Source: Todiramphus chloris collaris
Lineage: Eukaryota > Chordata > Aves > Coraciiformes > Alcedinidae
Length of the DNA stretch: 64,000 nucleotides
Direction: 5' to 3'
Assembly (NCBI GenBank): GCA_025345505.1
Contig: JANVCC010000261.1
Span: 5,636,460 to 5,700,459, forward strand
The notes beneath the pieces were generated by a model that saw only the letters and a program-made list of their open reading frames with translations, searched no databases and was not told the origin of the DNA. The translations under genes and the position numbers were made by a program. Below, piece by piece: positions 53,301 to 62,800 of the stretch. Position 1 is the stretch's first letter. Each line of letters opens with the position of its first letter.

Positions 53301-56300
53301 GGCTGCCTTTCCTATTAACTGTAACTGTACCCATTAGTTAGTTGAGCAATATTTGAGTCGGTATTCTGGAGGATTATTAGTGGGGTGTTTGGGGTAAGTG
53401 TGATAAAATATTGTACAAAGTCTATTTTGTAGAGCTCTGAACTGGTAACAATACTCAGGTACATTATTTGCTGTATTCTTAGAGCAACATTTCATAGCAA
53501 TTGAAGTTTTGTAACAGGGGGGCTTTGTAAAAGAGGCAGTCTTATTTTTAACGATAACTTGTGTTTCTAACTCTGCATGGTCACACTATGTGATTCTGTT
53601 AATTGTTATATTGTTTTTAAGGCAAAGTTATTTAAAGCTATAGTCAGAGGTTTTGGTGCTCTTGCATGACTAAAATATTGAATTGTTTAAAGCCTGTCTG
53701 TTGTAAACCTTTACACACAGCTATAAGCTAGATACCTAGGTAAGAGCATAGAAATTCTACCCTATAATACACCAGTAGTCATCTTCAGCAGCTGAGAAGA
53801 ATAAAGAATACTGTTCATGTATTGAAGAGCTGAATGACCAAGTACCATGGGGCTCATTCGGCGTAGCAGGATGCTGGACTGTTATCTACTATAGCAAGCT
53901 GTAAGGAGCCGATGTTGAATCTATTGATATTTTTATCACAGAATAGAGTATTTCCCCAGTTTTGTTTCTTCTGAAACCTGTTTGCAAATTTTCTGTCTTG
54001 TGTAATAGGTGCTAGATTGCACTAACTCAGTGGCTAGTAGTCCATATGCTTGGAAGCCAACATTTTTAGGTTTTATCTGCCTTGGTTAAAAAGCTCTGAA
54101 AAAGCCCAGGAAGTCAGAGACAAAATTCTTCTTCATTGGCAAGATTGTTCTAACACAGCTCATATGTGAACCTGAGTCTTTGGCAAAAAATGTCATAGCT
54201 TCTTTGTGCACATATTTATTCAGCTTGGATTTCACTGTTTGTAAAGTTTAAGGCCAGGGCACATCATACAGACACCCTATATATCATGGGCTATCACATT
54301 TCTTCAACTTCTTCTGGTACTGAGCCTAAAACTAATTTGATTTTTCCTCAGAGGTGTGAAACTCTCTATGGGCAGTTCAGTTGCATAGGGATTTGCATTA
54401 ATTACCATATCTTCATTTTCTTTCTAATGATTCTGTGTTCCTGCGACAAACCTGAAATTTCCATCTAATCCTGTACAGATACATATTACGCTTTTACAAA
54501 GTTCAGAGGCCTTAAAAATGTCACCATTCTTGTGGTACCTTGCACATGATCCTATCTTTGCTAACATCTGTTACAAAAGCTTTGATCCCTCTTTTTTTCT
54601 TACAACTGCCTTTTAGGTATACCTCTAAGAAGCATTTCTTCATAGGGAAAAAGATCATCAGGCTTCTGCTTCAGAAAAATGGGGCAATATTTAAAGAAGA
54701 AATTTTTAACATACGGATCTTTATTCAAATACTGTGATGCATTCTTTGTGTACTGAATTGTGAGGTCCTGAAATTTGGTATCTATACATGTGAGCACTTA
54801 AATTACATTTGTTTATATAAGGATAATCAAAAGATATTTTCCTCCCTCTTAATTTAACCCATTTACATAGCTGCTTACAGCACATTAGTATGGGTTACAA
54901 AATCTAATGCAGCAAGACCACTTTAGAAGTATCACCCAAATAGAAGACTCCCACCTATTTATTACTGTTGAACTGGTGCAATGCTTTATGTTTACCTTCA
55001 CCATGGAGAATAAGGTCTCTGAATAAGGAGAATAAGTCACTGGTTACTGTTGCTCTTGAAAGCAGAGTTTGTTTGTGTCATCAGTCTTTACATTTTTGGA
55101 GTCCTGTGACTGTCAGTCACTTCTGGTTTAAAACAGACACCGCAATTTAAGCTCTCTTCTGTAGAACAAGAAGTATGTTGAAAACACTTTTTGATGTAAA
55201 GGTTTTCAGCAGCTAACATCAGCATCTCTTTGAGTTGGCTGCATGTAGCTGAGGAAAGTAGGCAGTTCAGGAGTCATTCTCTGTGCTCTAATCCTCCACT
55301 TTTTGGAGTACAGGACAACTATGTTATGAAAAATTTGACATCTAAAAGAGGAAAACTATTTAGGTATATAAATGAAAAATGCCAATTGTCAGAGGTAATG
55401 AGTAAGCCATATTCTCTGTGGAGAATGGCAACTAAAAATACTGCTTTTTCCTGAAAATCTAGGGTTATTTTAGTATCTGCTTAAACTAGTATTTCATTTT
55501 GTAAATACCTTGGTCTAGCAATAAGAACAGCCATTTAATCTGCTGACCCAGCATACACTGAAATAAATAAACCCAGACTTAGATAATACGGAAAGATCGT
55601 TACTTTTCACTATCGCTAATTAAGATTTTTTTGCTGTGCAAGTCTATGTTTATTTGCAAAACTTTTATGTATGAGAGCAAAGAAAAAAGAGGCTATGTAT
55701 CTTATGAAGATGGTCACCTACAAACATGCGTACATCCATATACAGCACAGGCAACTGCAAATTTACAAGTGTGGATATAGAATTCCTTACAGGAGAACTA
55801 TACAAGTTGGAGAACTGTAACTGGATGTGCAAAGCTGTACTCTTACAGAAATGCAATTTTCCATTCACACTAAGTGCTTCACCTGCCCCCTCTGAAAGGA
55901 GTTCTATTTCCTTGAGTATACAATTTCATTATTTGTTGCCCATAATCATGTGTCTAAAATACAGAATCTGGAAATCTAGCCCTACCTAATTTGCTTGATA
56001 TATATTTTGTTTAATTCTCAGGAAAAAGTTTCATTTGTTTCCAGTCAAATTGCTGAAAACTCTCATACTATGGAAAATTTTAAAAAAGAACTTAAAGAAT
56101 TAAATGAATTATGGGACATGAAGCAAATACAAATGGAAAATACAGAAAAATCTTTTGCTGCTTTGAGGTAAGACCTAACTCTTGTATGAACTTAAATAAT
56201 AACTTGTTAGTTTTACTGAAGTAAAGAAGTAGAATTACTGAATTATTATTATTAAAGGTAGTTTTATTATTTTAGAGCATTTTCTAGGAAATATAATGCA

Positions 56301-59300
56301 CTTTTCATCAATACTTTGTGAGGATTTTTTGTCTGATCATTGCTTGTAGTTTTAACACATCTGTAGAAGTTATTCCTGATAAATTGTCTGCCTACCAAAT
56401 GGAATATCAGGCATCAGAATTGCTTTCAGAAATCTGATAATATTCATGGTCAGTTGCATCCTTAATTAATGGAGGATTCCACGCACTCTGTGTTTTCTCT
56501 GATTTAAGAAGTGTGGACCTATATTTACTGTGATTGATGAGTCCTAAAATAGTCTCGAAGGGCTCTATCCAAGTGATAATGCCGGCTGCCTTCTAGGCCA
56601 CACAAGCCTTGGAGGGCTGTATATGCTTATTGCGCAGCAGGCTGACTCTTCAAGGATAAAGGTGAACCTGCTGTGCAATGTCAAAGAGAAAGCAGCTTGG
56701 ATTCTTGAACTGTACAGGATGACTAAATAGTGAAAAAGTGATCTGTGCATCATTATACTACAGCTCCCTTCCTCTGATCTCATTCACTGATGTACTCTTG
56801 GTGCTGAAAGATCTTTTGAGACAGATTCTTCCATGAAATTCATGACTGGGGAAAAAAAATATTTTTCTGTACATTTTTTTTACCTGAATATGCAGGACTG
56901 GATTTGGTTTTTTACAACTGTTGATTCAAACAGAATGATTCAGAGGGACTGAATGTGCAATAGAACTTGCTGAACTTCAAGAACAGAAGGCATCTTTCCA
57001 TGACTGAAAATCCCTTCTCACTTCCCATGGTTCTTTAGTCAGTAGTTTTGTGGCAGTAATATGTTATATTGATACTTGGGAAAAAAAGGGGGTAATACCA
57101 ACACAAAGTGGCACTGAAAATTCATTCCAGCAATTCAATATTTCTTTTAGGCTAAGAAGCCCATCTATGTTTCAAAGACTAATTTCCATGCGAATTCTCC
57201 AACTTCTAGACATAAAATAGTAATGAATACATTGCATTTTTCTTGAGAACCTGCTTTAGAGATCCCATTTAATAGAAAGAAGCAGGAAGTCGAAAAGATT
57301 ACGCAAAAAAACAAACCCTCTGACTTCCAAGTTATGCATTCCAATGGCTACTATTCCTTTTTTGTTGTTCTCTGGACGCAGGAGATACAGCACAGGGGAA
57401 TTTCTTCATCATCTGACTTGCTGAAAACAGTCAGCATGCTTATGGCTTCTGAGTGACAGAGCATTCAGCTTTTCTGTTTGAGGGGCAAAGGAAAAATAGA
57501 GTTTGGGGTGGTTGGTGTTTTTTCATTGCTCACTGCATCTCATTAGTGAAGATTAATGGTGACAATATTCAGAAAAAAAAAAAGTCTTTCAGACTTATCT
57601 ACCTTCAGTTAATGTTTCCAATCATCTGACATATCACATGGCATTTCATCAATCTGTCTTAGGAAAGTCTGTTCTATACATTTCCTGTTACAGTTTGTGT
57701 TACGCATATAGTTCAATAGTAAATATGCTATATACTCTGCTATCTATTTGGACTGTTATTTCCTCTTTTCATATGAGTGCTGATTTTGGTAGAAAAGCTG
57801 GGAATAAAGGATTATTTGTTTTTACTTTTACTCTGGGCTAACATTTCCATTTTTGGGGCACATCATCAGGCTAACTGTAGCCTAATCTGGTGGAGAATCT
57901 TGAGGTAAAGAGTCCCTACTTTTGCTTTCAGTCTTCACTGTTGTCCTTTTGTAGGGACTTCCTAGCATCACTCTGAGTAACAACCTCATTGACTTTTTTA
58001 TTGCTTACCATTAATGCAATAAAAAGATGATGTAATAGCTACTGGAGTGAAATAGAAATATTGACACAATGTTATCAAAATAACACTTTGATATAAATAC
58101 TTTTTTTCCAAAATAGACTACAGAACTGAAGTCTACTGCAACATTTAGCTTAACCTCCTAAAGAAGGGAAAATAAGCCACAGGTTTCCCATCTAGAAACT
58201 GTCTTATACCAATGGCTTTTTCAGAATTGTTTTTACACTCTTGGAAGACACAAAGACGTGTTTTCATATCTGAATTTAAGAATGATTGTGAAATACAGTC
58301 ACTCCGTATTTATTTTATCTCAGTGGAGTTTGGTGCTAATTAATTTATAAGGATGATGAGCAGATCCTCTGAATTTAAGGTTTGTGTGAGGAGCATCCTG
58401 GCTTGTATTGGAGCCTACAGCATTTATATACGTTAGTTCCCATATGGTGTGCTTACCTCCACCTAGAAGGAAATAAGGGCAGGAAGTGAGTTGAGGGGGA
58501 GTACTGGGGTTTAGGAAGGCTTGAAGAATGTTTTCAGTGAGAAGAAACTCTAGGAAATTTCTGATGGATCCCTTAGACCCTCTTTAGAGAGGCTTTTGTA
58601 GACATTGATTCAAAGAAAAAGCCTTCCATGCTTTCATTTCCTGCAGAGGGGATTATAGTCCTGCAGAGAGTCTCAGAAGGGACTGTGAGGAGGATCTTGA
58701 TCTCCAAAATTTAGAACTAAATTCAAACACTCCTAAACGCATCTGTTGTTATCAGCTAATCAAGAAGAAGGATAACAGATTATTATTAGTCCCATCTGTT
58801 CGTAGTGTGAGAGCATAAATGGCTCCTGAGTGGTCAGTATAATCTTTACATGACAGATTTTTCCCGTTCTCAGACGGTGATTTGTTTTAAAATTTAAATT
58901 TTTTTTTTTTAGTGTTAAAATAACATTGAGTTTAGACAAACAATTAGAACTTGTCTCTTGAGTTTTCCTGTGCACATTGCTTTATTATGTAGCCAACTGT
59001 TACATTATCTACAGTGCTCTAGTTTAGGTTATCTTGCAGAAAATCAGTTAGAAATATTTTTTTCCTTTAAATATGCTTCTGTCTAAAAGTAACAGAAACA
59101 TAGGCCTGAGAGAACAGAATGTTAATACAAAGTGGAAAATTCTGAAAATTGCTTAATTTTAGGTATTTCATATGATCAGGTTAAAGAAACTGTACGAGGT
59201 ATGGACAGAGACGGAAACAAAATACTGCAGAAACTGTGTGAAGCTCCCACTTCCAGTCCTAATAAATAATGAAATAGTGGTTACCGAATGTAGCAATAGT

Positions 59301-59821
59301 CATGGGATCGTTCTACGTCTCCGAATATGTTTATCTGTGCAGAGACTTTACATGCAGGAGTGAACCAGTCCATTCTCTAGAAAGTTGTTTTAAAAATACA
59401 AGCTGGTTTTTAAACTTGTGAGAGTTACGTATCTCAAATAGACTTACTGGATATGGATTGATTGGCAGAATATCTTTAAGTGGTCTAAACATTCGTGACA
59501 TGCTCGATCATGTAACTCTTTGGGTTTTGTTTTTTTTAAAGGGTATCATTATGAGAAGACACCATTTTATCTATTTTAAACATTAAACCTGTAAGTAATA
59601 ACTGAAAAACAGTATAGCAGAATATCTTGATTACTTCATTGAATATTTTTTTCTTTCAAAGGCAAAATTTAAGTGTCGTGATGTTTAAGCAGCAAAGCGC
59701 TCAGATGGTATTTGATCATCTCCAACATGAGCTAGCAGAATATGAGAAAAGGTTAAAGAAGGAAGAAAAAGAATATGGAGAATTGCTACAGATTAGAAAG
59801 AAAAACTTGGAAGATTCTGAA
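26172..59821 (+). CDS. Coiled-coil protein, CCDC175-like; 14 exons, partial at the 3' end
   Basis: The spliced reading frame joins 26172-26229, 28083-28210, 30243-30277, 32756-32850, 34190-34390, 37328-37548, 39451-39593, 43511-43664, 44794-44889, 45005-45141, 48728-48884, 52270-52383, 56022-56167 and 59662-59821. That is 1845 nt or 615 residues with no stop, all introns are GT/AG and all phases match. The start ATG has an in-frame TGA 18 bases upstream (26151-26153) within the same exon and an A at -3. Residues 1-60 are low-complexity and polar. From about 112 to 615 the protein is Glu/Lys/Gln-rich with heptad-like Leu/Ile spacing, which indicates a long coiled coil. There is no signal peptide, membrane segment or enzymatic motif. 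Resemblance to CCDC175 rests on remembered features: a LP..(I/V)..E.E.CV.D segment at about 165-180, and an IK...N.K.L spacing across exons 11-12. The molecular role of CCDC175 is not established. Another coiled-coil family such as CCDC178 cannot be excluded without a search. Confidence 0.7.
26230..28082 (+). other. Intron after coding exon 1
   Basis: GT at 26230 to AG at 28081-28082, with a pyrimidine-rich TTCTCTTTCTTTCTCC before the acceptor. No exon-like or repeat-family sequence was recognised. Confidence 0.6.
28083..28210 (+). CDS. Coding exon 2 (residues 20-62, ends phase 0)
   Basis: The acceptor CTTTCTCCAG is strong and the donor is GTACAT at 28211. Joined to the lone G of exon 1, the frame gives DKDKCIITKQRSC, then LPCINKAIHRIQELELKMEKC. 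The second part is the first amphipathic helix of the protein. The codon split across the intron (G|AC) supports the exon 1 to exon 2 join. Confidence 0.75.
28211..30242 (+). other. Intron after coding exon 2
   Basis: GT at 28211 to AG at 30241-30242 (TTTGCTTTTGCAG). It is AT-rich unique-looking DNA. No gene or repeat family was recognised. Confidence 0.6.
30243..30277 (+). CDS. Coding exon 3, 35-nt small exon (residues 63-73, ends phase 2)
   Basis: A strong acceptor (TTTTGCTTTTGCAG) and donor (GTAAGA at 30278) bracket 35 bases reading YDYVFKEEKMP plus two bases. Phase 0 in and phase 2 out are exactly what exons 2 and 4 require. Skipping it would put exon 4 in a frame with TGA at its eighth codon. 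Reading through the donor meets TAA at once. Very short exons are easily missed by automatic annotation. Confidence 0.65.
30278..32755 (+). other. Intron after coding exon 3
   Basis: GT at 30278 to AG at 32754-32755 (CTTTTATCTACAG). It contains an A-run near 30895-30907 and otherwise nothing recognised. Confidence 0.6.
32756..32850 (+). CDS. Coding exon 4 (residues 74-105, ends phase 1)
   Basis: The frame supplied by exon 3 gives ITEQVSAECIEDIWLSIS, then TKLDFKEGDVSCE, before donor GTAAGA at 32851. The other two phases close early. The segment is acidic and only partly helical, linking the first helix to the main coiled coil. I could not match it to the mammalian sequence I remember, so it may be a bird-specific or rapidly evolving part. 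Confidence 0.7.
32851..34189 (+). other. Intron after coding exon 4, with duplicated 3' end
   Basis: GT at 32851 to AG at 34188-34189. It holds a 20-A homopolymer (33770-33789) and ends in a diverged tandem duplication that copies the acceptor itself (33941-34189). Confidence 0.7.
33941..34189 (+). repeat. Diverged tandem duplication covering the exon 5 splice acceptor
   Basis: Copy 1 (about 33941-34061) and copy 2 (about 34066-34189) align from (A/T)(A/T)(A/T)TGTARCCARTTG through TTGAGAG(A/T)GAAGC and TTAAGC(C/T)TTCA to an identical TATTTTTAAAG. The second TATTTTTAAAG is the acceptor of coding exon 5 and the first is a matching decoy ending at 34061. By eye the copies are clearly related but well diverged. 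Confidence 0.75.
34190..34390 (+). CDS. Coding exon 5, start of the main coiled coil (residues 106-172)
   Basis: Entered in phase 1, it reads DGKTLTLKQETEALLLEV, then TELIKRLEADREEAEKALEL, and ends with LPAAVQK plus one base before donor GTACTG at 34391. Regular Leu/Ile spacing with E and K in between marks a coiled coil. The LP-(A/N)-x-(V/I)-(Q/K) stretch at the exon end, followed by exon 6 E-x-C-V-x-D, is one of my main links to CCDC175. The acceptor TTTTTAAAG is weak and is duplicated 128 bp upstream. Confidence 0.85.
35290..35320 (+). repeat. (GT)15 microsatellite
   Basis: An uninterrupted TG/GT dinucleotide run from 35290 to 35320, followed by TTGTTTG. It is probably length-polymorphic. 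Alternating purine-pyrimidine DNA of this kind can adopt Z-form. Confidence 0.95.
35793..35878 (+). repeat. A-rich low-complexity tract
   Basis: A run of A-blocks separated by single C or CC (for example AAAAAACACCAAAAAACAATC). No coding or known element structure was found. Confidence 0.85.
37328..37548 (+). CDS. Coding exon 6 (residues 173-246, ends phase 0)
   Basis: The longest exon, with acceptor TTTTTAACAG and donor GTAAAA at 37549. It reads EYETCVQDILELQGQF, later QILKLETVNSKIQEDI, and ends LLEEKLNLEE...LLAYEK. Continuous heptads rich in Leu, Glu and Lys with no helix breaker except one Pro in HSPLLEE continue the coiled coil. Confidence 0.88.
37549..39450 (+). other. Intron after coding exon 6
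   Basis: GT at 37549 to AG at 39449-39450 (TTTTTTTAATCTTAG). It is very AT-rich, with many TTTAAT-type stretches, and no repeat family was recognised. Confidence 0.65.
39451..39593 (+). CDS. Coding exon 7 (residues 247-293, ends phase 2)
   Basis: Reads MSKKYSDVHSELMEIQKTMK, then KIEEESEIKIKSTYEKIKYA, ending QY plus two bases before donor GTAAGA at 39594. The exon happens to begin with ATG, but that codon is internal because the phase-0 frame continues from exon 6. It is Lys/Glu-rich amphipathic helix throughout. Confidence 0.85.
39594..43510 (+). other. Intron after coding exon 7
   Basis: GT at 39594 to AG at 43509-43510 (TTTCTATTAG). Simple tracts only: TTTG repeats near 39692-39708, a T-run near 40049-40063. 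The short frames at 41304-41549 and 42031-42240 show no recognisable protein. Confidence 0.65.
43511..43664 (+). CDS. Coding exon 8 (residues 294-345, ends phase 0)
   Basis: The first G completes the Lys codon split from exon 7. It then reads NELKHSEFIWTEYCMKLKET, EEKIIKDEKHLEELVKQKAE and finally DAKCWNSK before donor GTGAGT at 43665. Aromatic and Cys residues (W, Y, C) interrupt an otherwise Glu/Lys coiled coil. The frame stays open only a few codons past the donor. Confidence 0.87.
43665..44793 (+). other. Intron after coding exon 8
   Basis: GT at 43665 to AG at 44792-44793 (AAATATTTTCTAG). No gene or repeat family was recognised. Confidence 0.65.
44794..44889 (+). CDS. Coding exon 9 (residues 346-377, phase 0 both ends)
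   Basis: Ninety-six bases read IEDLNNKIDAQGCESIKMSD, then ASSEVIKAVEEL before donor GTAAGT at 44890. Both ends are phase 0, so this exon could be skipped without a frameshift. It is separated from exon 10 by only 115 bases. Confidence 0.83.
44890..45004 (+). other. Short intron (115 bp) between exons 9 and 10
   Basis: GTAAGT at 44890 to TTCATTAG at 45004. It is the shortest intron of the gene. Read through in frame, it meets a stop soon after the donor. Confidence 0.8.
45005..45141 (+). CDS. Coding exon 10 (residues 378-422, ends phase 2)
   Basis: Reads KSTRENDLQNIKQKLLNMNK, then LVVLKCENEELEGENEEFLQ and KFRT plus two bases before donor GTAATG at 45142. It has a strongly acidic run (ENEELEGENEE) and heptad Leu spacing. 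The frame closes right after the donor. Confidence 0.85.
46118..46155 (+). repeat. T-rich homopolymer tract
   Basis: Thirty-eight bases of T broken by only two A residues. It could be the A-tail of a minus-strand retrocopy, but no matching element body was recognised on its left (the 3' end of such a copy would lie at this tract). Confidence 0.9.
46390..46521. other. Assembly gap in a poly-C tract
   Basis: Eleven C (46390-46400), exactly 100 N (46401-46500), then 21 C (46501-46521). The round number of N suggests a gap of unknown size. The tract on both sides shows that sequencing stalled in a poly-C/poly-G run, which can form G-quadruplex or i-motif structures. Open frames spanning it are artefacts. 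Confidence 0.97.
46738..46808 (+). tRNA. tRNA-Gly (anticodon CCC)
   Basis: A 71-nt cloverleaf. The acceptor stem GCACCAG (46738-46744) pairs perfectly with CTGGTGC (46801-46807), and the discriminator is A. The anticodon stem CAAGA/TCTTG closes the loop TTCCCAT with anticodon CCC at 46770-46772. The T-arm CCGGG-TTCGATT-CCCGG (46784-46800) is perfect. Box A TGGTGTAGTGG fits TRGYNNARNGG and box B GGTTCGATTCC fits GGTTCGANTCC. No CCA is encoded, as expected in a eukaryote. The first run of four or more T lies at 46953, about 145 bases downstream, so a normal Pol III terminator is missing. The gene is in an intron of the coiled-coil gene, on the same strand. Confidence 0.93.
48728..48884 (+). CDS. 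Coding exon 11 (residues 423-475, ends phase 0)
   Basis: The first G completes the Arg codon split from exon 10. It reads RIKAIYDELEEKQKENLKKR, then EEDMKRIEERERQVADLETK and EIVEDNHK before donor GTAAAA at 48885. It is very highly charged. Acceptor choice matters: CAG at 48720-48722 and CCAG at 48724-48727 are 5 bases apart, and only the second keeps the frame (the first leads to TAG after nine codons). The spacing from IK to the DNHKKL across the next junction is as I remember for mammalian CCDC175. Confidence 0.87.
48885..52269 (+). other. Intron after coding exon 11, with the solo LTR
   Basis: GT at 48885 to AG at 52268-52269 (AAACTCTCCAG). Apart from the LTR at 49370-50138 it contains A/T-rich unique-looking DNA with poly-T/A tracts near 50872-50882 and 51776-51784. 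Confidence 0.65.
49370..50138 (-). mobile_element. Solo LTR of an endogenous retrovirus (ERVL-like)
   Basis: A 769-bp block begins TGTTGTGGTTTA and ends AAACCAGGACA, giving TG...CA ends with short imperfect inverted repeats (TGTTGTGG against TGTCCTGG). It is flanked on both sides by the same five bases, TCTTC (49365-49369 and 50139-50143), a perfect target-site duplication. Five-base duplications and this end sequence suit avian ERVL-type elements. ATTAAA read on the minus strand at 49511-49506 is a possible polyadenylation signal and sets the orientation. No gag, pol or env remains, so it is a recombined solo LTR, antisense to the host gene. The 171-residue open frame inside it, on the opposite strand, is not a gene. 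Confidence 0.88.
52270..52383 (+). CDS. Coding exon 12 (residues 476-513, phase 0 both ends)
   Basis: Acceptor ACTCTCCAG and donor GTGAAT at 52384. It reads KLFHLDQSIQELEKQQKQTA, then QQLEQSSSIMEQQLNDIQ. It is strikingly Gln-rich, unlike the Lys/Glu-rich neighbours, but heptad leucines persist. Both ends are phase 0, so it is skippable without a frameshift. Confidence 0.85.
52384..56021 (+). other. Intron after coding exon 12
   Basis: GT at 52384 to AG at 56020-56021 (TTTAATTCTCAG). No repeat family or coding stretch was recognised; the frames at 55230-55454 and 55726-55989 lack coiled-coil character or matching phases. Confidence 0.65.
56022..56167 (+). CDS. Coding exon 13 (residues 514-561, ends phase 2)
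   Basis: Reads EKVSFVSSQIAENSHTMENF, then KKELKELNELWDMKQIQMEN and SFAAL plus two bases before donor GTAAGA at 56168. Heptads resume after a Ser-rich hinge (FVSSQIAENSH). The frame closes immediately after the donor. Confidence 0.87.
56168..59661 (+). other. Intron after coding exon 13
   Basis: GT at 56168 to AG at 59660-59661 (TTTTTTTCTTTCAAAG). No gene or repeat family was recognised. It has poly-T near 58900-58911 and A-runs near 57574. Confidence 0.65.
59662..59821 (+). CDS. Coding exon 14 (residues 562-615), last one visible
   Basis: Entered in phase 2, it reads RQNLSVVMFKQQSAQMVFDH, then LQHELAEYEKRLKKEEKEYG and KKNLEDSE before donor GTGAGT at 59822. Ending in phase 0 with a consensus donor, it clearly expects another exon. 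The open frame continues past the donor for about 36 codons, but that part (YVGSETVICLVVALFG) is hydrophobic and unlike the rest, so I treat it as intron. Confidence 0.86.
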
Positions 59822-62800
59822 GTGAGTATTATCAGAGATAGAATTCTTTATGTGGGAAGTGAAACAGTTATTTGCTTAGTTGTAGCTCTCTTTGGGTCTA
59901 AAAAGGATACCACTTTTATCAGAATTTGGTAAGCATCTTCTTATCTCTATGTAAGTATTTCCAATTTAAAAAAATAGTTTGTTGGGATTTTTTTCTGTAG
60001 TAGACTTCTTTCTGTGAGTAATTCTAGAAAAATTATAAAATTCTTCATTTGCTTTGGCACTTAAATTTTTTCATTAATGCTTAGGGCTGCTGTATGCTTT
60101 CTCTTCCCTATTTTCTTTTGCTTTGATTTGTGGGTAGCTCTGGGGGAAAAAAACCCCACAAGACATTACTTCTGCTAACTTGAAAATCTTTTTCTCCTTT
60201 TCATCGAGTGCTCAGTAACAAATAGATCTCACATAATTTTGACTAAGATTAGCATCAGTAAGTTTCCATTCCTCCTTAATCACTGAAGTACAAGAACAGT
60301 GCTCAGTGCATGCAATCTCCTTGATAGTGCAGCACTTGGCTTTACCCAAAAGACCTAAGTGTGTTTCTGAACTGTTAGACCCTCACCTGGATGTTGTGGT
60401 TGATACCAGGCAGATGGGATCCAGACTCGGTGTAGATGTAACTGATCTGTCAGAGCTATCCAAACTAGAAATACAAAATGCACAGTGGTAATAGCACAAA
60501 CTCTACAGAGAAATCAGATGCAAGTACAGTTGGGGGGGTGTATTATTTTAACTTGTAAATATTTTTCTTAAGAAAATGGATAATTGGATAATTCTTCACA
60601 TATAATTTTCTTTGTTTCTACATGAAAATAATGTTAAGATGTTCCTCCTATAGGAAGACATTCCCAGATGAAGATTTTTGCAGTTATAGCTGTGTTAAAA
60701 ATAAATATTCACTTTTGATCTTGTTTGTTTTATGCCCATCGTATACTTTTCTCCATTAGCTTAGAATAGTTTAGATAAAGTAAGCTACTCAACTACATTC
60801 TTTTTATTATTCACTTTTCTTTCCTATTTCCAGTGTGTTAATGTTTTTGTCTATTTACACAAAATCTATACTGCTCAGGACATGCGAGAAAAGGAAACAG
60901 AAAAAAGAAAACTGGTGTTTTTTGTTTTTTTTTTTAAATATAGTTTGCTACTTTATTACTTTTTACAGGGTTACTGTATACAAATCCATATTTGTCTCCT
61001 TCATTGAGTATAAATTCTGTGGACAGAATTACTGGCCAGTATGTTGACTTGGTTATCATCACCTTAACTTCAAAAATAACTGTAAGAACAATTTGGTGAG
61101 GTACTTTTCTATCACCATCTCCAGGACATCAAGATTTGCTTTCCGTACTGTGTTGTTTCATCCTGTCCCATCTTTTCTCTCATTTCTTTTACACATTGTG
61201 TTAGGGGTATTGTGTGAAGTACAGAGCTCTTAACAGTATTTCATTATTAAATTAATGTTGGAGATTAAAATCATGAGATGACATCTATGGAAAGCTCCAA
61301 TAAAATGTCCTTTGTGGTGACTTGTAGATTTCGTGAGGGTGAGTAAAATCAGTAAGAGAACAGGAGGAAAGAAAAACTTTTTTATCAAAAAATAAAGTTT
61401 GAATAGCTTGATAGGAAGGGCATAGAGAGTGACAGCTTTATTCAATTGAGAGGTCCCTCCATCTCCTAGAGGTTAGAAGAGCCTGTTAAGTCCATAAAGG
61501 AGATGAAACAATCTTTTATTAAGAGAGGCTGGCTGGAAACTAGGTGCTAAGTTTGGTGAGAAAGTTAGGGACCCTTGTTGTCAGCAATGTGAAGGGAAGT
61601 GGAGTTGAAGAATGGTCCTGATGTGGAAAAATCTGCATAAGGAACTAGTGGCTTCAGCACAGATCCAGACAGAGAAAAATTTTGTGGGGCAGCTTTTGCA
61701 GTGTGGTGAGAGATAGAAACCTATTCGTTATCAGGACTGAGTAAGATGTGAAGATGAAGAATCTGTGTGCCTGGTTCTTGCAGGAACACACAGTATATGT
61801 GATTTGGCTGCAGACCTGAGTCACTGATTTGCAGACCTTGTAGATTCTCTCTTCTCACAGTAAAAAGGGCTGCTGTAAGAATGTAACAAATGGCACAGCC
61901 CAATACAAGGTGTGACTTTTGTTTTGGTGATGTTTTTATATATTTACATGTATAACAGTGAAGTTATACCTTATAGGCGTATTTCATCTCTGCTATTTGT
62001 AACAGCTCTCATAGCATCTCATTACCTCATGTTCTACAGAGACAGTACAGTCCCCAAACTATCATACTGTCATTTGGTTCAGTGCTGATATGTGCTGTAT
62101 TAAACACACAGATAAGAATTCTTTGACATAACAATTCATAATGAGTGTTGGATCACGTTCAGAATGATTATGTTGTGCCTTGTTTTCTTAACCTCAAAAC
62201 AAGCCTGCTTGCTCTTATTTTCTGCTGCTAATGTGATTATTGTACTTTCAATTAAAGTAACTGTAAAAATGATTACCGTGGTTTTTCAAGATTGAGCGAG
62301 ACGTTTCAAATGACCAAAACTCTCTTGTAACGTGAAAATTGGTCCTCATTAGTATTTGCTATTGGACAAATGTTTTTGAAGTGTAGATGTACAAATCCTT
62401 AAATTGGGACATCTGTCTATACAGACTCATGCTTTTGATAAACACATTAAATGCTGCCACCCAAAGCGGTAACAGATAGACTTTGACTTTCTTTTTGCTG
62501 CGAAAGAGTAGCAGTATCGTAAGCTCCTCAATCTATTAATTAACAATAGTTTTCTGCTAAAAAACCTTTTCCTACCTATAATGTCTCTAGATTATAAATT
62601 TATTTGAACTTTGCATGGTAGTGGAAAAGAAGATGGTAATAAATAGATATTTCTTTAGCATTGTACCTTAAAATTGCACCAAGTTCAGCAGTGTTTCATC
62701 TAAAACTGCATGACAATTTCTCAGATACAAAAAAGAGCATTTGGAAAATCCTGTAGTGCAGTGACAATATTGTCTCCTTATCATAGTGCAAAAAGCTTAA

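Noticed and set aside
59822-59932. Extension of exon 14 past the donor
   Set aside because: The added residues are hydrophobic and unlike the coiled coil, and GTGAGT at 59822 is a consensus donor.
60306-60491. Possible exon 15 (61-residue open frame)
   Set aside because: No coiled-coil character, no suitable phase-0 acceptor/donor pair, and it begins at a chance ATG.
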